A DNA stretch of 64,000 bases from Obelidium mucronatum (Eukaryota > Chytridiomycota > Chytridiomycetes > Chytridiales > Chytriomycetaceae), in the NCBI GenBank assembly GCA_025765595.1, contig JAIVFH010000009.1:475428-539427 (forward strand). The letters are read 5' to 3'. The position numbers and the translations under genes are program-made. Below the pieces are notes generated by a model. It was given only the letters and a program-made list of their open reading frames with translations. It was not told where the DNA came from and ran no database searches. Shown here one piece after another: positions 21,112 through 32,110 of the stretch. How positions within the stretch are numbered: the first letter of the stretch is position 1; the number at the start of each line of letters is the position of its first letter.

Positions 21112-21896
21112 CAAAACGCAAACAGCAGAGCCGCAAAGAGCAAAGCGGCAAGCGGAACAAAACTGCTGCTGCCGCTCTTTGCCGTGGTAACCGGAGCACT
21201 TGTTTTGGCGGTGGCAGTGGCGGGTGCCACGCTTGCGACTTCGGCGGCCGCCGCGGCAACGGCGGCCAGATCGACGGACTTAGTGACGTTGGGGCCCTGG
21301 GCCGACGTGCCAGGAGTCCGGCAGAAGAAGGCGGCCTCGGACAGCGAGTTGTTTGGCGCGGGGGCGGCGCTGAAGCAGAACGGCGCGCCGCGACACACGG
21401 CGGCGCGCGTCGGGTCGGCGACGCAGAAGGCCGCGCCGTTCGCCGTCGGCAGCGGCGCAGCGCCGGGCGCCACGTCGGCGCACGCGTTTGATTCCTTCGT
21501 CGGGTCTAAGTTGACGCACGCGGCGCCCAAGGGGCACACGTGGAAGTTGAACTGCCACTGCGCGTTGCACGTGCCGCCGATCGCACTGACCGGCGGATCG
21601 CAGCGCCCGGACACGCACCGCATCCCCGGGTAGCACACTGCTACCCCGCCGGCGCACGCGGCGTACGGCCCGGCCGCGAGTCCGCATGTTCCCGCGGTTG
21701 GTGCTGCGGCAGTGGCAGTGGTGGCAGTGGCTGCTGCGGCATTGGCGGATCCAGTGCTGTCGCCGCACCATAGCACAGTGTTGTTCTGGATCCCACACAG
21801 CTTGCCAACTCCTGAGCAAGTGTCTCCAATGTTGATGACTCGTGGTGGTGGTGCAAGAGTCGCTGTAGCAGCAGCTGCAAGCGTCGTTGTTGCCAT
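21112..21896 (-). CDS. GC-rich paralogue of the Cys-rich secreted protein, probably GPI-anchored
   Basis: Minus strand, ATG at 21896, 261 aa. The cysteine framework matches the gene at 19241 (GDTCSGVGKLCGIQNNTVLWCGDSTGSAN, split here as GDTCSGVGKLCG and VLWCGDSTGS; CNAQWQFNFHVC). After a Ser/Thr/Ala linker the protein ends in a hydrophobic tail (SSSFVPLAALLFAALLFAF) typical of a GPI-attachment signal. The DNA from about 21180 to 21840 is GC-rich while its AT-rich paralogue sits next door. The N-terminus (MATTTLAAAATATLAPPP) lacks a classical signal peptide, so an upstream exon or a different start may have been missed. Confidence 0.65.
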
Positions 21897-22746
21897 TCTA
21901 GGGAAATTTACGTAAATTGGTTTTGATTGTTTACTCAATTTCTCAAAAAACGAAACACAAAAAGGCCACAATAAATAATGAATAATAGTTTTAAGTTTTC
22001 ATTTATTGTTTTTGTTTGCATTATAGTAGTATTAAAATAAAGTTAAATTAGATCAAAACAACAATGTCGAATAGAAAGCCATCGCACTTTCGAGTCGCAA
22101 ATAAAACGAAAAAATGCGAGTCGTAAAATGGTGGCTTCTATGAGACTTTGAAGTGTGTTGTTGATCTCGTGTGAATGTGTTTAGTGTGTGGTCAATAAAG
22201 TAGGTGGAATAGTCGATAAGGAGAGAGAGGGAAGATAGAGAGAGTGATCGGATAGAGAACCAGCTCACTTTCGAGTCTTTTCAACTGTCAAGAGATGAGT
22301 CGTAAAATGGTGGTTTCTATGAGATCATCCCTCATTGTTGTTGTGTGTGGATGATCCCATTGACTATCAAATAGAGAGCCATCGCATTTCCGAGTCCTTC
22401 CCCATCTCCACAAAAAAAGGGAAGGAAGGAAGCAGTCGTAAAATGGTGGCTTCTATGAGACAGCCAGCTCCAAGGAGATCAACCTGCGTTTCGAAAGAGT
22501 TTGTGTTTTTGCGTTTTTTGAAGTTTACAACGACTTTTTTCTTGTTCGGAGCTCTCAAATGACAATTTTTATACCCCTCTGGAAAAAAAAAATTAATTAA
22601 ATTGGCACGTGGCGTTTCATTATTTGTTTTTCATTGGAATGTTTATTATTTTTTGTATTCTGATGAAGAAGAATGTCTCCCACACAAACCCCAAAAAAAA
22701 AATCTGCAAACAAAGGGAATCATCAACGACCCAAAAAAAAAAAGAC
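21897..22746. other. Intergenic region upstream of ODAD4
   Basis: About 850 bp between the GC-rich Cys-rich paralogue and ODAD4, which are transcribed divergently. It holds the three-copy repeat described at 22074-22460 and A/T-rich runs near 22580-22740. No gene is supported. Confidence 0.5.
22074..22460 (+). repeat. Three dispersed copies of a short composite repeat
   Basis: GAGTCGTAAAATGGTGGCTT-CTATGAGA (28 bp, split for length) occurs at 22118-22145 and, with one change each, at 22297-22324 and 22433-22460. Each is preceded by a second element like AGAGCCATCGCACTTTCGAGTC at about 22074, 22254 and 22372. The spacing between the two elements differs in each copy (roughly 20-40 bp of unrelated sequence). 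No coding frame links them. Confidence 0.7.
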
Positions 22747-24132
22747 ATGGCAGAAAAAAAGAAAGCAGCCGCAGCCGCAGCAGCCGCCAACGACGACGAT
22801 GAACAGGAAATCGATCCAAAAGACGTACAAGGGCTTTACCAGGCGTTACACGCAGAAGCCGATAAGCTTGCCGCGTCTGGTAGTTTAAAAATTATTTCTA
22901 AAAAAAAGTTCTTTTTTTTTTTTTTTGGAAAGCTCTCCTCTCAACGGATTATTATATTTCCTTCCTTCCCTTTTTTTTTTCTTTCTCTCGATTAGGGCAA
23001 TATGCTGAAGCCGTTGACAAGTATAACCGGGCGTTGGTGCTTCACCCGAACCAGCTCGATTGTCTTGTGAACCGTGCCAGATGCTACATGATGCAAGGTG
23101 AGCAACGCGAGAGAACCCCCACGGTTAAGACAATAGAAGAAAGGAAATGATTGGCGTAGAAGAAAAAGAGGGAGGGAAACATTGTCGTGGATTTACATAT
23201 TCGCCCCCCCAATCGATACGAAAAACGCGCCTCAAATAAGGCAAAGAAAAAAAACGAGGCGCCTTGATCTCTGTTATTCAAAAACTAATACTCCGCAAAA
23301 AAAAAAAAAAAAAAAAAAAACACATCATTCAGGCGACACCACATCCTCCCTCGAAGACGTAAACAAAGTCCTCGACCTCTCCCCCGAATTCATCCGCGCA
23401 ATCTACCAAAAAGCCGAAACCCTCTACGCGCGGGGGGACTTTGAAGACGCGCTTGTCCTGTTCCACCGCGGGGCCAAGGCGCGGCCCGAGTTGGTTGGTT
23501 TCTCGATGGGAATCCACAAGAGTATTGAAGCCATCAAGAGCGCGGTTGTGTTGTTGGATACTGTCACGTTGAAGCAGCAGTTGAATAGAAAGAGGGGTTT
23601 GAATACGGAGGGGAAGAGTATGGTGGAGTTGCAGCAAGGGGGTGGGAAGGCTGGTGCCGGTGGCGGTGCAACTGTTGTTGCTGCGACACGAAAGAGTGTG
23701 GCTTTGTTGGATGCGAATAAGAAGCGGATGGCAGAGTTGGAGAGGGGTGCTTCTTCGTTGCAGTTGGAACGGAATCTGATTGAAGAGTTGCAGGATGATA
23801 AGCTGTTTTTGTTGGAGCTGTTGAGTGATACGCGGTTGTGTCAGAGTTGTGGGGGTGAGATTGAGCAGCTTGTGAATGAGGGGTTGGATTATATTGAGAC
23901 AAGGGTAGAGTTTTGGAGGCAAGGGAATCCGAATGCGGCTGCGATTGCGACAGTGAAGGCGGCGGTGATGGGGAGTAAATTGAATTTGGCGCATGAAGAG
24001 TTGGTTGCGTTGAAGGGGAGAAAAAAGGCGGGTCGGCATGTAGCGGGTCTTGCTGCTAAAACAGCTGCTTCGTCACTTCCTGGAAAGGCAACAGTTGTTG
24101 ATGCCAAGAAATCCAAAGTTTCAGCCAAATAA
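22747..24132 (+). CDS. ODAD4: Outer dynein arm docking complex subunit 4 (TTC25-type TPR protein)
   Basis: Exons 22747-22879, 22996-23097 and 23333-24132 give 344 aa. Three TPR units follow each other: QYAEAVDKYNRALVLHPNQ, GDTTSSLEDVNKVLDLSPEF and YQKAETLYARGDFEDALVLFHRG. The extended match FHRGAKARPELVGFSMGIHK is characteristic of ODAD4/TTC25. The protein anchors outer dynein arms on axonemal doublets, so its presence implies a flagellated zoospore. The N-terminus is a Lys/Ala-rich tail with an acidic patch. It is about half the length of the vertebrate protein, lacking the C-terminal TPR block. Both introns hold long homopolymers (T runs; A23 in 23297-23320). Confidence 0.8.
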
Positions 24133-24431
24133 ATTGTGATGGACTCTCCTCATGTAAAAACTCCGCCTACGGAGATATAATGCTTTAATGCGTTATCCAT
24201 TGAAGAAAAGAATGAAAAACAAAGACATCGCCTTCGGCAATCGGTGGTAGTGCGGTCGGTAACACCAAACAAAAGTAAAAAGTTTTTAGAGTTGATTATT
24301 TCCGTTATTAATTGGGGTACTTTGGGAAATGAGAAGGACTTGTAAGTAGTTGTTCATTATGACAGGGTGGAGGCACGTTCATTTCACACAACTTGTAAAT
24401 CTACGATCACCATACACCACCTCAACACTCT
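24133..24431. other. Intergenic spacer between ODAD4 and the F-box/ankyrin gene
   Basis: About 300 bp serving as 3' UTR of ODAD4 and promoter of the next gene. Apart from the two hairpins listed at 24161-24240 I see nothing in it. Confidence 0.45.
24161..24240. repeat. Two short hairpins 3' of ODAD4
   Basis: CTCCGCCTACGGAG (24161-24174; 5-bp stem, 4-nt loop) and TCGCCTTCGGCAA (24228-24240), the latter an imperfect reverse copy of the GCCGAAGGC mini-palindrome found in introns of the next gene. Confidence 0.5.
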
Positions 24432-27400
24432 ATGCAACAGCCTGAGGCCGATGCGCCACCACCGCAGCCGGACTCGGTCATCGCTATGAAATCTATTGAT
24501 AACAGTGCAGAGCAGAGGGAACCAGATGCGAGCGTGTGTTTGGCCAATCAAATTGCGGCAGCGGTTGCAGACAAGGACAACACGACTCAGCTGGACGATA
24601 TCCTCGCCGGTGCTTCGCCAGGTAAAGCGTTGATTTCAAAGTAGACAGCGGCTAACGGCTTTTGCGCTTAGAAACGCTGCAGACGGCGGCGGCGCTGCTC
24701 GCGCCGGCGGACCTCCTCGCAGCGCTGCGGCAGGCGGTCCTCAATGACGCAGACGGGGACGCAGACGCGCGCGGGCTCGCGGCGCTGCTCGAAGGACTCG
24801 CGCACACGGCGGACAACTACGCGCACCGCGTCGGGCTGCTGCAGGCGGCGGTGCGGCACGCGAGGGTCGGAGCGGCGCGCGTGCTGCTCGAGGGCTCTGC
24901 GTGCGGGCTGCTGCACGACGCGCTCGGCTTCGAACACGTCGTGCTGCTGAGCCAGACGCCGTCGGCGCCCGCCGCGCGCGCGCTCGAGTTTCTGCTCGCG
25001 AAGAACATCGCGCGCGTCGCCGGCGACCCCGCCGCCGCGATCGTGCCGCTGGAGCACGAGCACGAGCTGTGGTCGAACGCGAACCTGTGCTTCGGCCTGC
25101 CGCGGCTGCGCGTCGACAAGCTGGCGCGCAAGGACGCCCTCGGCCTGGCCCTCGCGCGCGCCGCCGCCGCGGGAAACATGCGCGCCGTGCGCGTGCTGCT
25201 CGACTGTCCGGGCGTCGACGTGCGCTGGCGCCGCGCCGTGTGCGTGCGGCTCGCCGAGCACGTGGCGAAGCGGCCCGACGTGGTCGACATTCTGAAGGGG
25301 GCACTCAACGGCACAAACCGCGGCAAAGTGTTTTCCGTGTCTTCTTCTCCGGCTGCGCCGTCGGCTCCGTCGGGCGAAAGAATCCCGCTTCCGCTTCGTC
25401 CAACGACGCTAAAAGTCGCCGATTCTCCAAGCGCGCTTCGTCGTCCGAGTGCGATTCCTACCCCTTCTCTTTCTTCGTCTCATCGCAGGCTGAGTAGTGC
25501 CGCAAGGCTGCAGGAACAACCAAGTATACGAGCAAGTGTCGCTTCTCACCAACAAAGTCAAAAGTCTGTCGACAGGCGCGCCAGTGTCGCTTCTCCACGA
25601 ATTACTACAGTGTCACTGGATGCTATTCCCAAACCGCCTTCCAATGGTATTGGTTTGTCTTTTGGTCGCCGAAGGCGACTTGAAATTATCGAAGGCGGAT
25701 GACTGTCGTTTTCGGTTAACGCTTGTCTTTTGCCTCCATCAAATCAATCAATCCCATCCAATCCATTCCAATCCATTCCAATCCATTCCAATCCATTCCA
25801 ATCCATTCCCATTCCAATCCATTAACCTTATTCATACTTTTTTTTAACAGGAACCAGAGACGCTAGTCTCTCTCGAAATGGGAGAACGGGTTCAGAAAAG
25901 AGTCTTCCACGGAGTCCCACTTCAATTCCATCAATTCCAAGAAACAATAGCAGCAGTAGTAGTAGCAATAGTACAAACAACAAACCTCCTGTTCTTGGTG
26001 CCCGCAATGACTCTAAAAAGTCAATCAAGAAAAGTCCAAGGACTCCTTCACCGACTACTCCTACTGTTGTTTTATTGTTGGACAAGAGTCTACCTCCTTC
26101 TCCACCAATCTCTCCACCAACAAACAATTCTGCTCTTGTTTTGGAAAATAAGTTGGATGATGAAGGTAATTTACTTGAGTCGCCGAAGGCGGATATCAGA
26201 TCAATCGCCGAAGGCGATATGAAAACGCCGAAGGCGTTCATCTCTTTCTCCAAACTCTCCAATGGAGCGAGGAACGAGCGTAATATTCCAATGTTTCGAA
26301 CAAAAACCAAGTCTCAAACACATCTTTTTACATCTCACCAGCACCACCAACAACCAACAATGCTACACATGTTTTGGAAAACAAAGTTTCTATGACCCAG
26401 GAACCAGATTCGATTTCACCAGACGCTGGTATGGTCCCTATGTCACTTTTGATTTCTCCAGAAAAGCATTCAGACAATCAAGGTACAAACATCATCATGG
26501 AGCGAGGGAACATGTTTCTAAACCATCAACCCAAAATAGAACCTCATCATCAACAAAAACAAGTTATTGAAAACTACAAACAATATGAACAACAACAACA
26601 ACAAGTCGAACACAAAGAACAAACAGAAATTCTTCCAACTGACTCTATAACGGAATACACGAAACCCGACGCAGCATCTATGGCGCGTTTCGTGAAACGG
26701 AAAGGAACCGACCACTCACTCGTGTTTTACTCATCGGAATCCGTGCACAGCTCCGCTGCGACACCTGATTTATTGCGGATAAGCATGTCCACACCGGATT
26801 CTATGGTCTCTGCGACAAGCTTGTCTCTTGCTTCTCAAGTGAAGCAATATATTGCGGCGTATCCACCTGTCCCACGACTTTCAAGCATAACAGAGCTATC
26901 CCCGTACACAGGGCCTTCTCTGGTACGTGCTTCTCTTTTTTTTTTTTAAAAATTCTTTTATCGCCAATCTTCAATATACTAAACACTCTCTTTATATTCC
27001 TAAAAAGATCACCCTCCCAGACAAAATCCTAACCCAAATCATTCTCCACCTCTCCCAACGCGACATGACACACCTAACCAGCACATGCACACACCTAAGC
27101 ACACTCTGCACAACGCTCCACTTTATGAGCACGTATATCCTGCACTCTCTGGGACCGACGCGGGCTTTTTTGAATATCATGAATACCCCTGTATCAGCGG
27201 ATCGGAATCAGCTTCTGGATGCCTTGTTTGAGAATTTGGGTGCTGGTGCTGGGGGTGGTGGTGGTGGTGCCGGTGGTGGTGGGGAGTCTGGGGATGGGAA
27301 TGGCGTTTTGTCGGGGTTGATTGAGTTTTGTGTGGAGAAGGGGGAAGCGAATGGGTTGCGGGAGTTGTTGTTTCGGCAACAACAGCAGCAGCAACACCAG

Positions 27401-28927
27401 CCTCTGTTTCGGTATTTGAAGAAATGCGTATGGATGGGAGATGTGGATTGTTTGGAAGTGTTGCTTGAAAACATGTCGGAGGAAAGCGTAGGCGGTAATA
27501 GTGCCGGTATTGTATTGGAAAAGGGGGGAGATTCGAATACGAGCATGTCATCAGATTCTTTGTCCTTTGGGGGAGCCGTTGGAGAGTTGCTCTGTATCGC
27601 TGTTGAGAGGGGGCGGATTGGTGTTTTGGATCGGTTGTTGACTGTTCCTGGGATTGTTTCTGATTCTGGTGCCTTGAATCGGGCCTTATGCGTTTTGGCA
27701 AAAGGTGCTGTCGATGCGGGGGATGTGATGCATCGAGCGGATATCGCTGGGAAGTTGGTGTTGGCTGGTGCCGATGTGACGAGTAACGGGTATGAAGCAT
27801 TCAAGAGTGCAGCCGCCAGTGGTGATTCAGAGGTTTTCAAAGTCCTTGTAAGAGACGTTGTTGGAGGAGCTGAATTGAAACGGCGGAGGTCTACCTTGGG
27901 GTTACAAGCTGCAGCCGCTGCCGCCGCCGCCTCGATGGCGAAACTATCGGGTGCAAGCAGTGGAGCTCTACTAACGAGTCCCGTGAGTTTCGAGCTCCCC
28001 CATCGACATGGCCTTGACTTGGGCCGCCGGCCATCAACACACGCAAGCAGTGAAGACATGACAGAAACCGACCACGCCGCCCTCGAACAAGTATACATGA
28101 TTGTGGCAACCCAAGGCCAAGCCGCCTCCATGAAAGTACTCCTCTCCGAATCCCGAACATGGTCCATGCCCAACGGAATCAAACGGAACTTGATCCCAGC
28201 CACCTTGAAAGCCGTATCAAGCGGATGGGTTGGCGTTGTCAAGGCCATCACTGAAAGCAAATGCTGGCTCGAAATCGTCAAGGAAGTAGGTGGTGATGTG
28301 TTGTTGGACCAGGCCTCGCGCTACGTTTTCGAAAACGAAGCCTTGTCTTTGGATGAACCTGTGCGGATCCGGAAACTCTTGGAACGGCCTGTTGCGCAGA
28401 TTATCGATGGCGACGGGGTGATCCCGCACAGTGCTGCGATGGTGGAAGCAATGATTGCGGGAGTTGCTGGAACGACTGCTGCACGCTTTACAGCCTTTGA
28501 AACGACAATTATGAAGAAGGGGATTGATTCGCATTCGTTTTTGATTTCGGCTAAGCCGAATGATCGCGATTCACCGTTCCAGGCCATTAAGGATAAGGTT
28601 TTGCTCCAGGCAGTGTGGCTGGGCCATGAAGCTGTGATGGATGCTGTGATTACAGTGTTGCAGCCGGATTTGACGGGGCCTGTCGGACAGAGTGTGTTGG
28701 TTGCGGCGGCTTGTCAAGGGCATACCAAGATTGTGGCGTCTTTGATTAGTGCTGGAGTTGACTTTGAGAGTGGAGGTGGGATTGTGTTTGATATTGCGCA
28801 GGATCGGGGTCATTTGGATACGCTGAAGCATCTTAAAATGATGAGGGAGATACGAGTCAAGGTGGCCAAGGATGCAGAGGTCAAGGCGAAGGAACGAGCA
28901 AAGAAGCGCTCAACTACTATAATATGA
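24432..28927 (+). CDS. Large F-box protein with flanking ankyrin-like helical repeats
   Basis: Five exons 24432-24621, 24672-25646, 25851-26165, 26312-26922 and 27008-28927 join in phase to one frame of 1336 aa. Residues 65-280 are GC-rich-encoded helical repeats resembling ankyrins (HARVGAARVLLEG, AAAAGNMRAVRVLLD). Residues about 290-690 are disordered, Ser/Pro/Gln-rich. An F-box starts near 698 (LPDKILTQIILHLSQRD). The rest is again ankyrin-like (GDVDCLEVLLENM, GDSEVFKVLVRDV, GHTKIVASLISAGVDF), interrupted by Gly- and Ala-rich runs. It would act as an SCF substrate receptor. If the introns at 25647 or 26166 are wrong, it could be two genes, but three consecutive phase-correct junctions argue for one. 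Confidence 0.65.
25666..26237 (+). repeat. Mini-palindromes with GAA loop (four copies)
   Basis: TCGCC-GAA-GGCGA at 25666-25678, TCGCC-GAA-GGCGG at 26180-26192, TCGCC-GAA-GGCGA at 26205-26217 and ACGCC-GAA-GGCGT at 26225-26237. All four fall inside the two introns inferred for the F-box/ankyrin gene. In the last copy both outer bases differ but still pair. Confidence 0.75.
25747..25822 (+). repeat. Tandem decamer microsatellite (ATTCCAATCC)n in an intron
   Basis: Seven or so head-to-tail copies of a 10-bp unit, with one shortened unit near the 3' end, inside intron 25647-25850 of the F-box/ankyrin gene. Confidence 0.85.
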
Positions 28928-29120
28928 AGGCGTGAGGAAGATGTGTTTGCTGTGATGTGTAGTTTATTACGCCAAGTAATTTTTTTTTGTTTGTTTTAAT
29001 TTAGATTATTCTTTTGGGTGTAAAAACAAAATATAGAGATGTGTATTGTCGACATGCTTTTTTGCTCATTTGTTCACAATTACCAACTGTACTTTTGGAT
29101 TTTTTACTTTTAAAGATTTT

Positions 29121-30925
29121 TTATTGCAAATCCGCCCTATTCCGTCTTGTTACTCTCAACTTGAGTCCTTTTGGTAAATGCATGGCGACCCCATGAACGT
29201 GAACAAGGTTTTGCCCAGGCACAAGGTCAAAGTTGAATTGATGAAACAACTTGATCAAAACAACTTTTTTCTCCATCATGGCCATTTTCATGCCTGGACA
29301 CATGTGTGGACCAGCGCCAAACTTGGGTGATTAAGTGTGTTGTAAGGCAATAGAAGAAAAAAAAAAAGAGAAGAGACGGCGCTCACCGGCATCCACCCTG
29401 CATCAAAAGAACCGCGATCAAAGCGTTCAGGAATAAACTCTTTCGCATCCTCTCCCCAAATATTCACATCGAAATGGACATTCTGCACATGCACTGTAAA
29501 CACTGAATCCTTTTCAAACTCATGACCCATCAATTTGACCTGCGTCTGCCCGATCCGATCAATCGCGAAAACAACTGGATAGTAGCGCAACGTTTCACGC
29601 AACAAGTTATCCAAGTATTTGAATTTGGGGAGTTGGTCGAAAGAGAGGTCACTGTCGGGGTGTGGGAGGAGTGTGTCGATTTCGGATTTGAGTTTGGAGA
29701 GGATTTCGGGCCGTTGTGCGAGGACGAGGAAAACGTTTGTTAGAGCGTTGGAGGTGGTTTCGTGGCCGGCGAGAAGGATTGATAGTGTTTCATCTTTGAT
29801 TTCCGCGTCAGTGAATATCTGAGGAAGGAGAAAGGAAAAGGGGGACAATTTTTTAAATATAGTCAATTTGTTGTCAATTTGTTAAGAAAGGAATCAAATG
29901 TACTCAACGCTTTCTCCGTTTTCGTCTTTTGCCAAAAGAACCTCCAAAAAGTCCCCGTCTTCTTGAACGAGGCCATTCTTTCTGGGGAGTAAAAATGAAT
30001 TCACCATGTCATCAAAGAATTTGTTGACGGGCACCAGTTGCTTTGGGGTTGCATTAAAGAACCAATGCAACAAAGGCGGCACCACGATTCGATAAACAAG
30101 AGATTGTGAAAATCTATCGATATTGGTTCTTAAAGTGCTTGTATCAGCAGTTGCTGCTGTTGATCCCGTGGCTGAAGTTTTCGCAAGTTCAGAGTTTTCA
30201 AATGTATCAAGACACGACATGTTGTGAGAGAACGCCGACAGCATGATAATATCAAGAGTTGAATAGGAAATATATTCACGAATATCCACGGTAGTGTCGC
30301 TGGATTCGGCAGTTTCGATACGTTGGTTGAAAATACGGACCAAATCATCCATGATTCCCACAGCGGCCGTGAACGCCTTTTGAACAAACTGGGGCCCCAT
30401 CGCGCTTTGGACAGCTTTGCGGTGTTTCTTCCAGATGTCTCCGGTTTTCATTCCAAAGAGAGCTTGAAATCAACTTGGCAATCAAAAAAAATGTAATACT
30501 TTGAACACCTGCCATAATGAAAACTCACGAAATTCAAACAAGTCGGTGCTGTTTTTGAGGAGATAGTCTGAGCGTGTAAAGTCGCTGGATGTCAGAATGC
30601 GGCGGCCAGCAGCAGCATCGCTAACGACGACAAAGAAACTGCCAAAGAGGTCCGCGGCCAGAATGGGGCCGAGGCGGTCTTGCAGCTGTATAGAAGAGTG
30701 TTAGGCTGGGATCAGAACTTGAAATGACCGAAATCGGCTTACTTTAGCAAGGTACTGCGGCAAGTGGCCCTGTGCCAGTTTAGGAAAGTACGCCAGCATC
30801 GATCCGAGGATAGGCAACTGGAACGGCCGCGGCAGTGTTGGAAACGGCTTTTTCGCGGTCCATGTCCAAGGCACCACGAGGATTGCAAGGAGAGCAACAG
30901 TCGCTGTGATGAGATTAGAGAACAT
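29121..30925 (-). CDS. Cytochrome P450 monooxygenase
   Basis: Minus-strand exons 30743-30925, 30529-30685, 29909-30462, 29387-29818 and 29121-29321 give 508 aa. An N-terminal membrane anchor (residues about 5-22, LITATVALLAILVVPW) and a Pro-rich hinge (FPTLPRPFQLPILG) fit a microsomal enzyme. The I-helix is LLAGHETTSN, the K-helix LLRETLRYYP (ExxR) and the haem loop FGAGPHMCPG (axial Cys), so all catalytic elements are present. The substrate cannot be told from sequence. The third intron uses a GTTGAG donor, as in YPI1. The gene converges on the F-box/ankyrin gene. Confidence 0.9.
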
Positions 30926-31051
30926 GTGGTGATTGGGGGGTTGGGTAATCTCCGTGGCTGATTTTTTTTTTTCTCGTTCCTCGTGACAGTGTTCTTTTCC
31001 CGCTTGATGTTCTTTGCATTTGGTGATTGGTTGAAAAACACAATTCGTACA

Positions 31052-31958
31052 ATGGACTTTTCAAACAGCCCTCCTTCATTTCCTAGTCGAACTCAGCTCG
31101 AAGAAGTTCTGAGATTTTGCTGCGGGGTGCATACTGTATAGCATCGAAGGCATTTGCCTTTTCATCTTGATTCTGTACGAAAACAAGTATGCGCTCAAGT
31201 CCCTGGTAAAGCCATTCAACGCGTACTTACTACTCATGAGTTTATGTTTAATTACGCACTACGCGTGCGACTACTTGTATGTATGTGGACTCGAACAGCT
31301 TGATTTAGCGTTTGAATTAAAAGATGAGGAGTCCTTTAACCGAATTGCAACCGCTCAAATTGGAATCACAATTGCAACGGCATATATTTCCAACGCGTTT
31401 GATGCGTTTTATTTAATGGCCGGATGGAGTAGATCGTATTCAATCTTGAAAAGAGTCATTCCCAAATACTTGAGCACATGTGATATTGCCCTAAAAGCTG
31501 TTCTAGCCATCTTTTCGACAGTTATTCCCTTTATTCAAACTGTGTGGCCGATTCTTCTCACTGATGACGATCAAGCGTTGAAAGCAACGCGTTTGGGGAA
31601 CCAGCTATTCTTGGGCTGTTTGAGTTTCCTTATAGCTTTTGATGTTGGATTTTTGCTTTCCTTTGTCCGATTTTTGAGTCATACTGTTATCGCCGAAAGC
31701 GAGACGCCAGAGTTTAAATTTCTATTGATTTCACGGTTCGGTGTCGTTTCGTCCGCATTATATATTTTGCTTTTGGTATTCTATGGTGTTGTTGCATGTG
31801 GTGTGGTTCTACCTCATCTTGTTGATACAGTACTCTATTTTATCGTGTACAACATAATGTGCGCCTTGAAAGTAGCGCTGTTTTGGGCGTCTTTGAAAGA
31901 AAAGGAGAATGGTCAGAAAAAGCGAAGGCAAACTCTTCAGTATGAAGAAAACACGTAA
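31052..31958 (+). CDS. Seven-transmembrane family protein, member 2 (5' frame break)
   Basis: ATG at 31052 begins MDFSNSPPSFPSRTQ, but that frame stops at 31139-31141 (GTA-TAG). The homologous continuation YSIEGICLFILILYENK runs in another frame from 31139 to 31958. Restoring two bases (TA) near 31138 would fit the paralogue at 33280, so a 2-bp deletion is the simplest explanation; a start at a later Met is also possible. Seven hydrophobic segments; signatures KPFN, GWSRS followed by KRVIPKY, RFG and LKVALFW match members 1 and 3. The C-terminus is Lys/Glu-rich and cytosolic by charge. Function unknown. Confidence 0.6.
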
Positions 31959-32110
31959 AAGAATGTTGTTGTGAAACGAGAGAAAAAAAATAATATAGTT
32001 TTACATGAGTGTTTCCGACAGATGTCACTACGGTGTCAAAGTCAGCAACAACCCGCACTAGAACTAATAAATAAACATTTGACTGTTTTCTTCATTGTTT
32101 TTTTCATTGT

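Noticed and set aside
21184..21633. Plus-strand frames opposite the GC-rich Cys-rich paralogue
   Set aside because: The minus-strand frame matches the neighbouring Cys-rich gene; the others have no similarity to anything in the window.
24668..25497. Several Arg/Ala-rich frames in the first half of the F-box/ankyrin gene
   Set aside because: Low-complexity by-products of GC-rich sequence; only the chosen frame joins in phase to flanking exons.
25700..26370. A gene boundary at the stop at 25700-25702 splitting the F-box/ankyrin gene
   Set aside because: A donor at 25647 and acceptor at 25850 keep the phase, and two further introns do the same, so a single gene is simpler.
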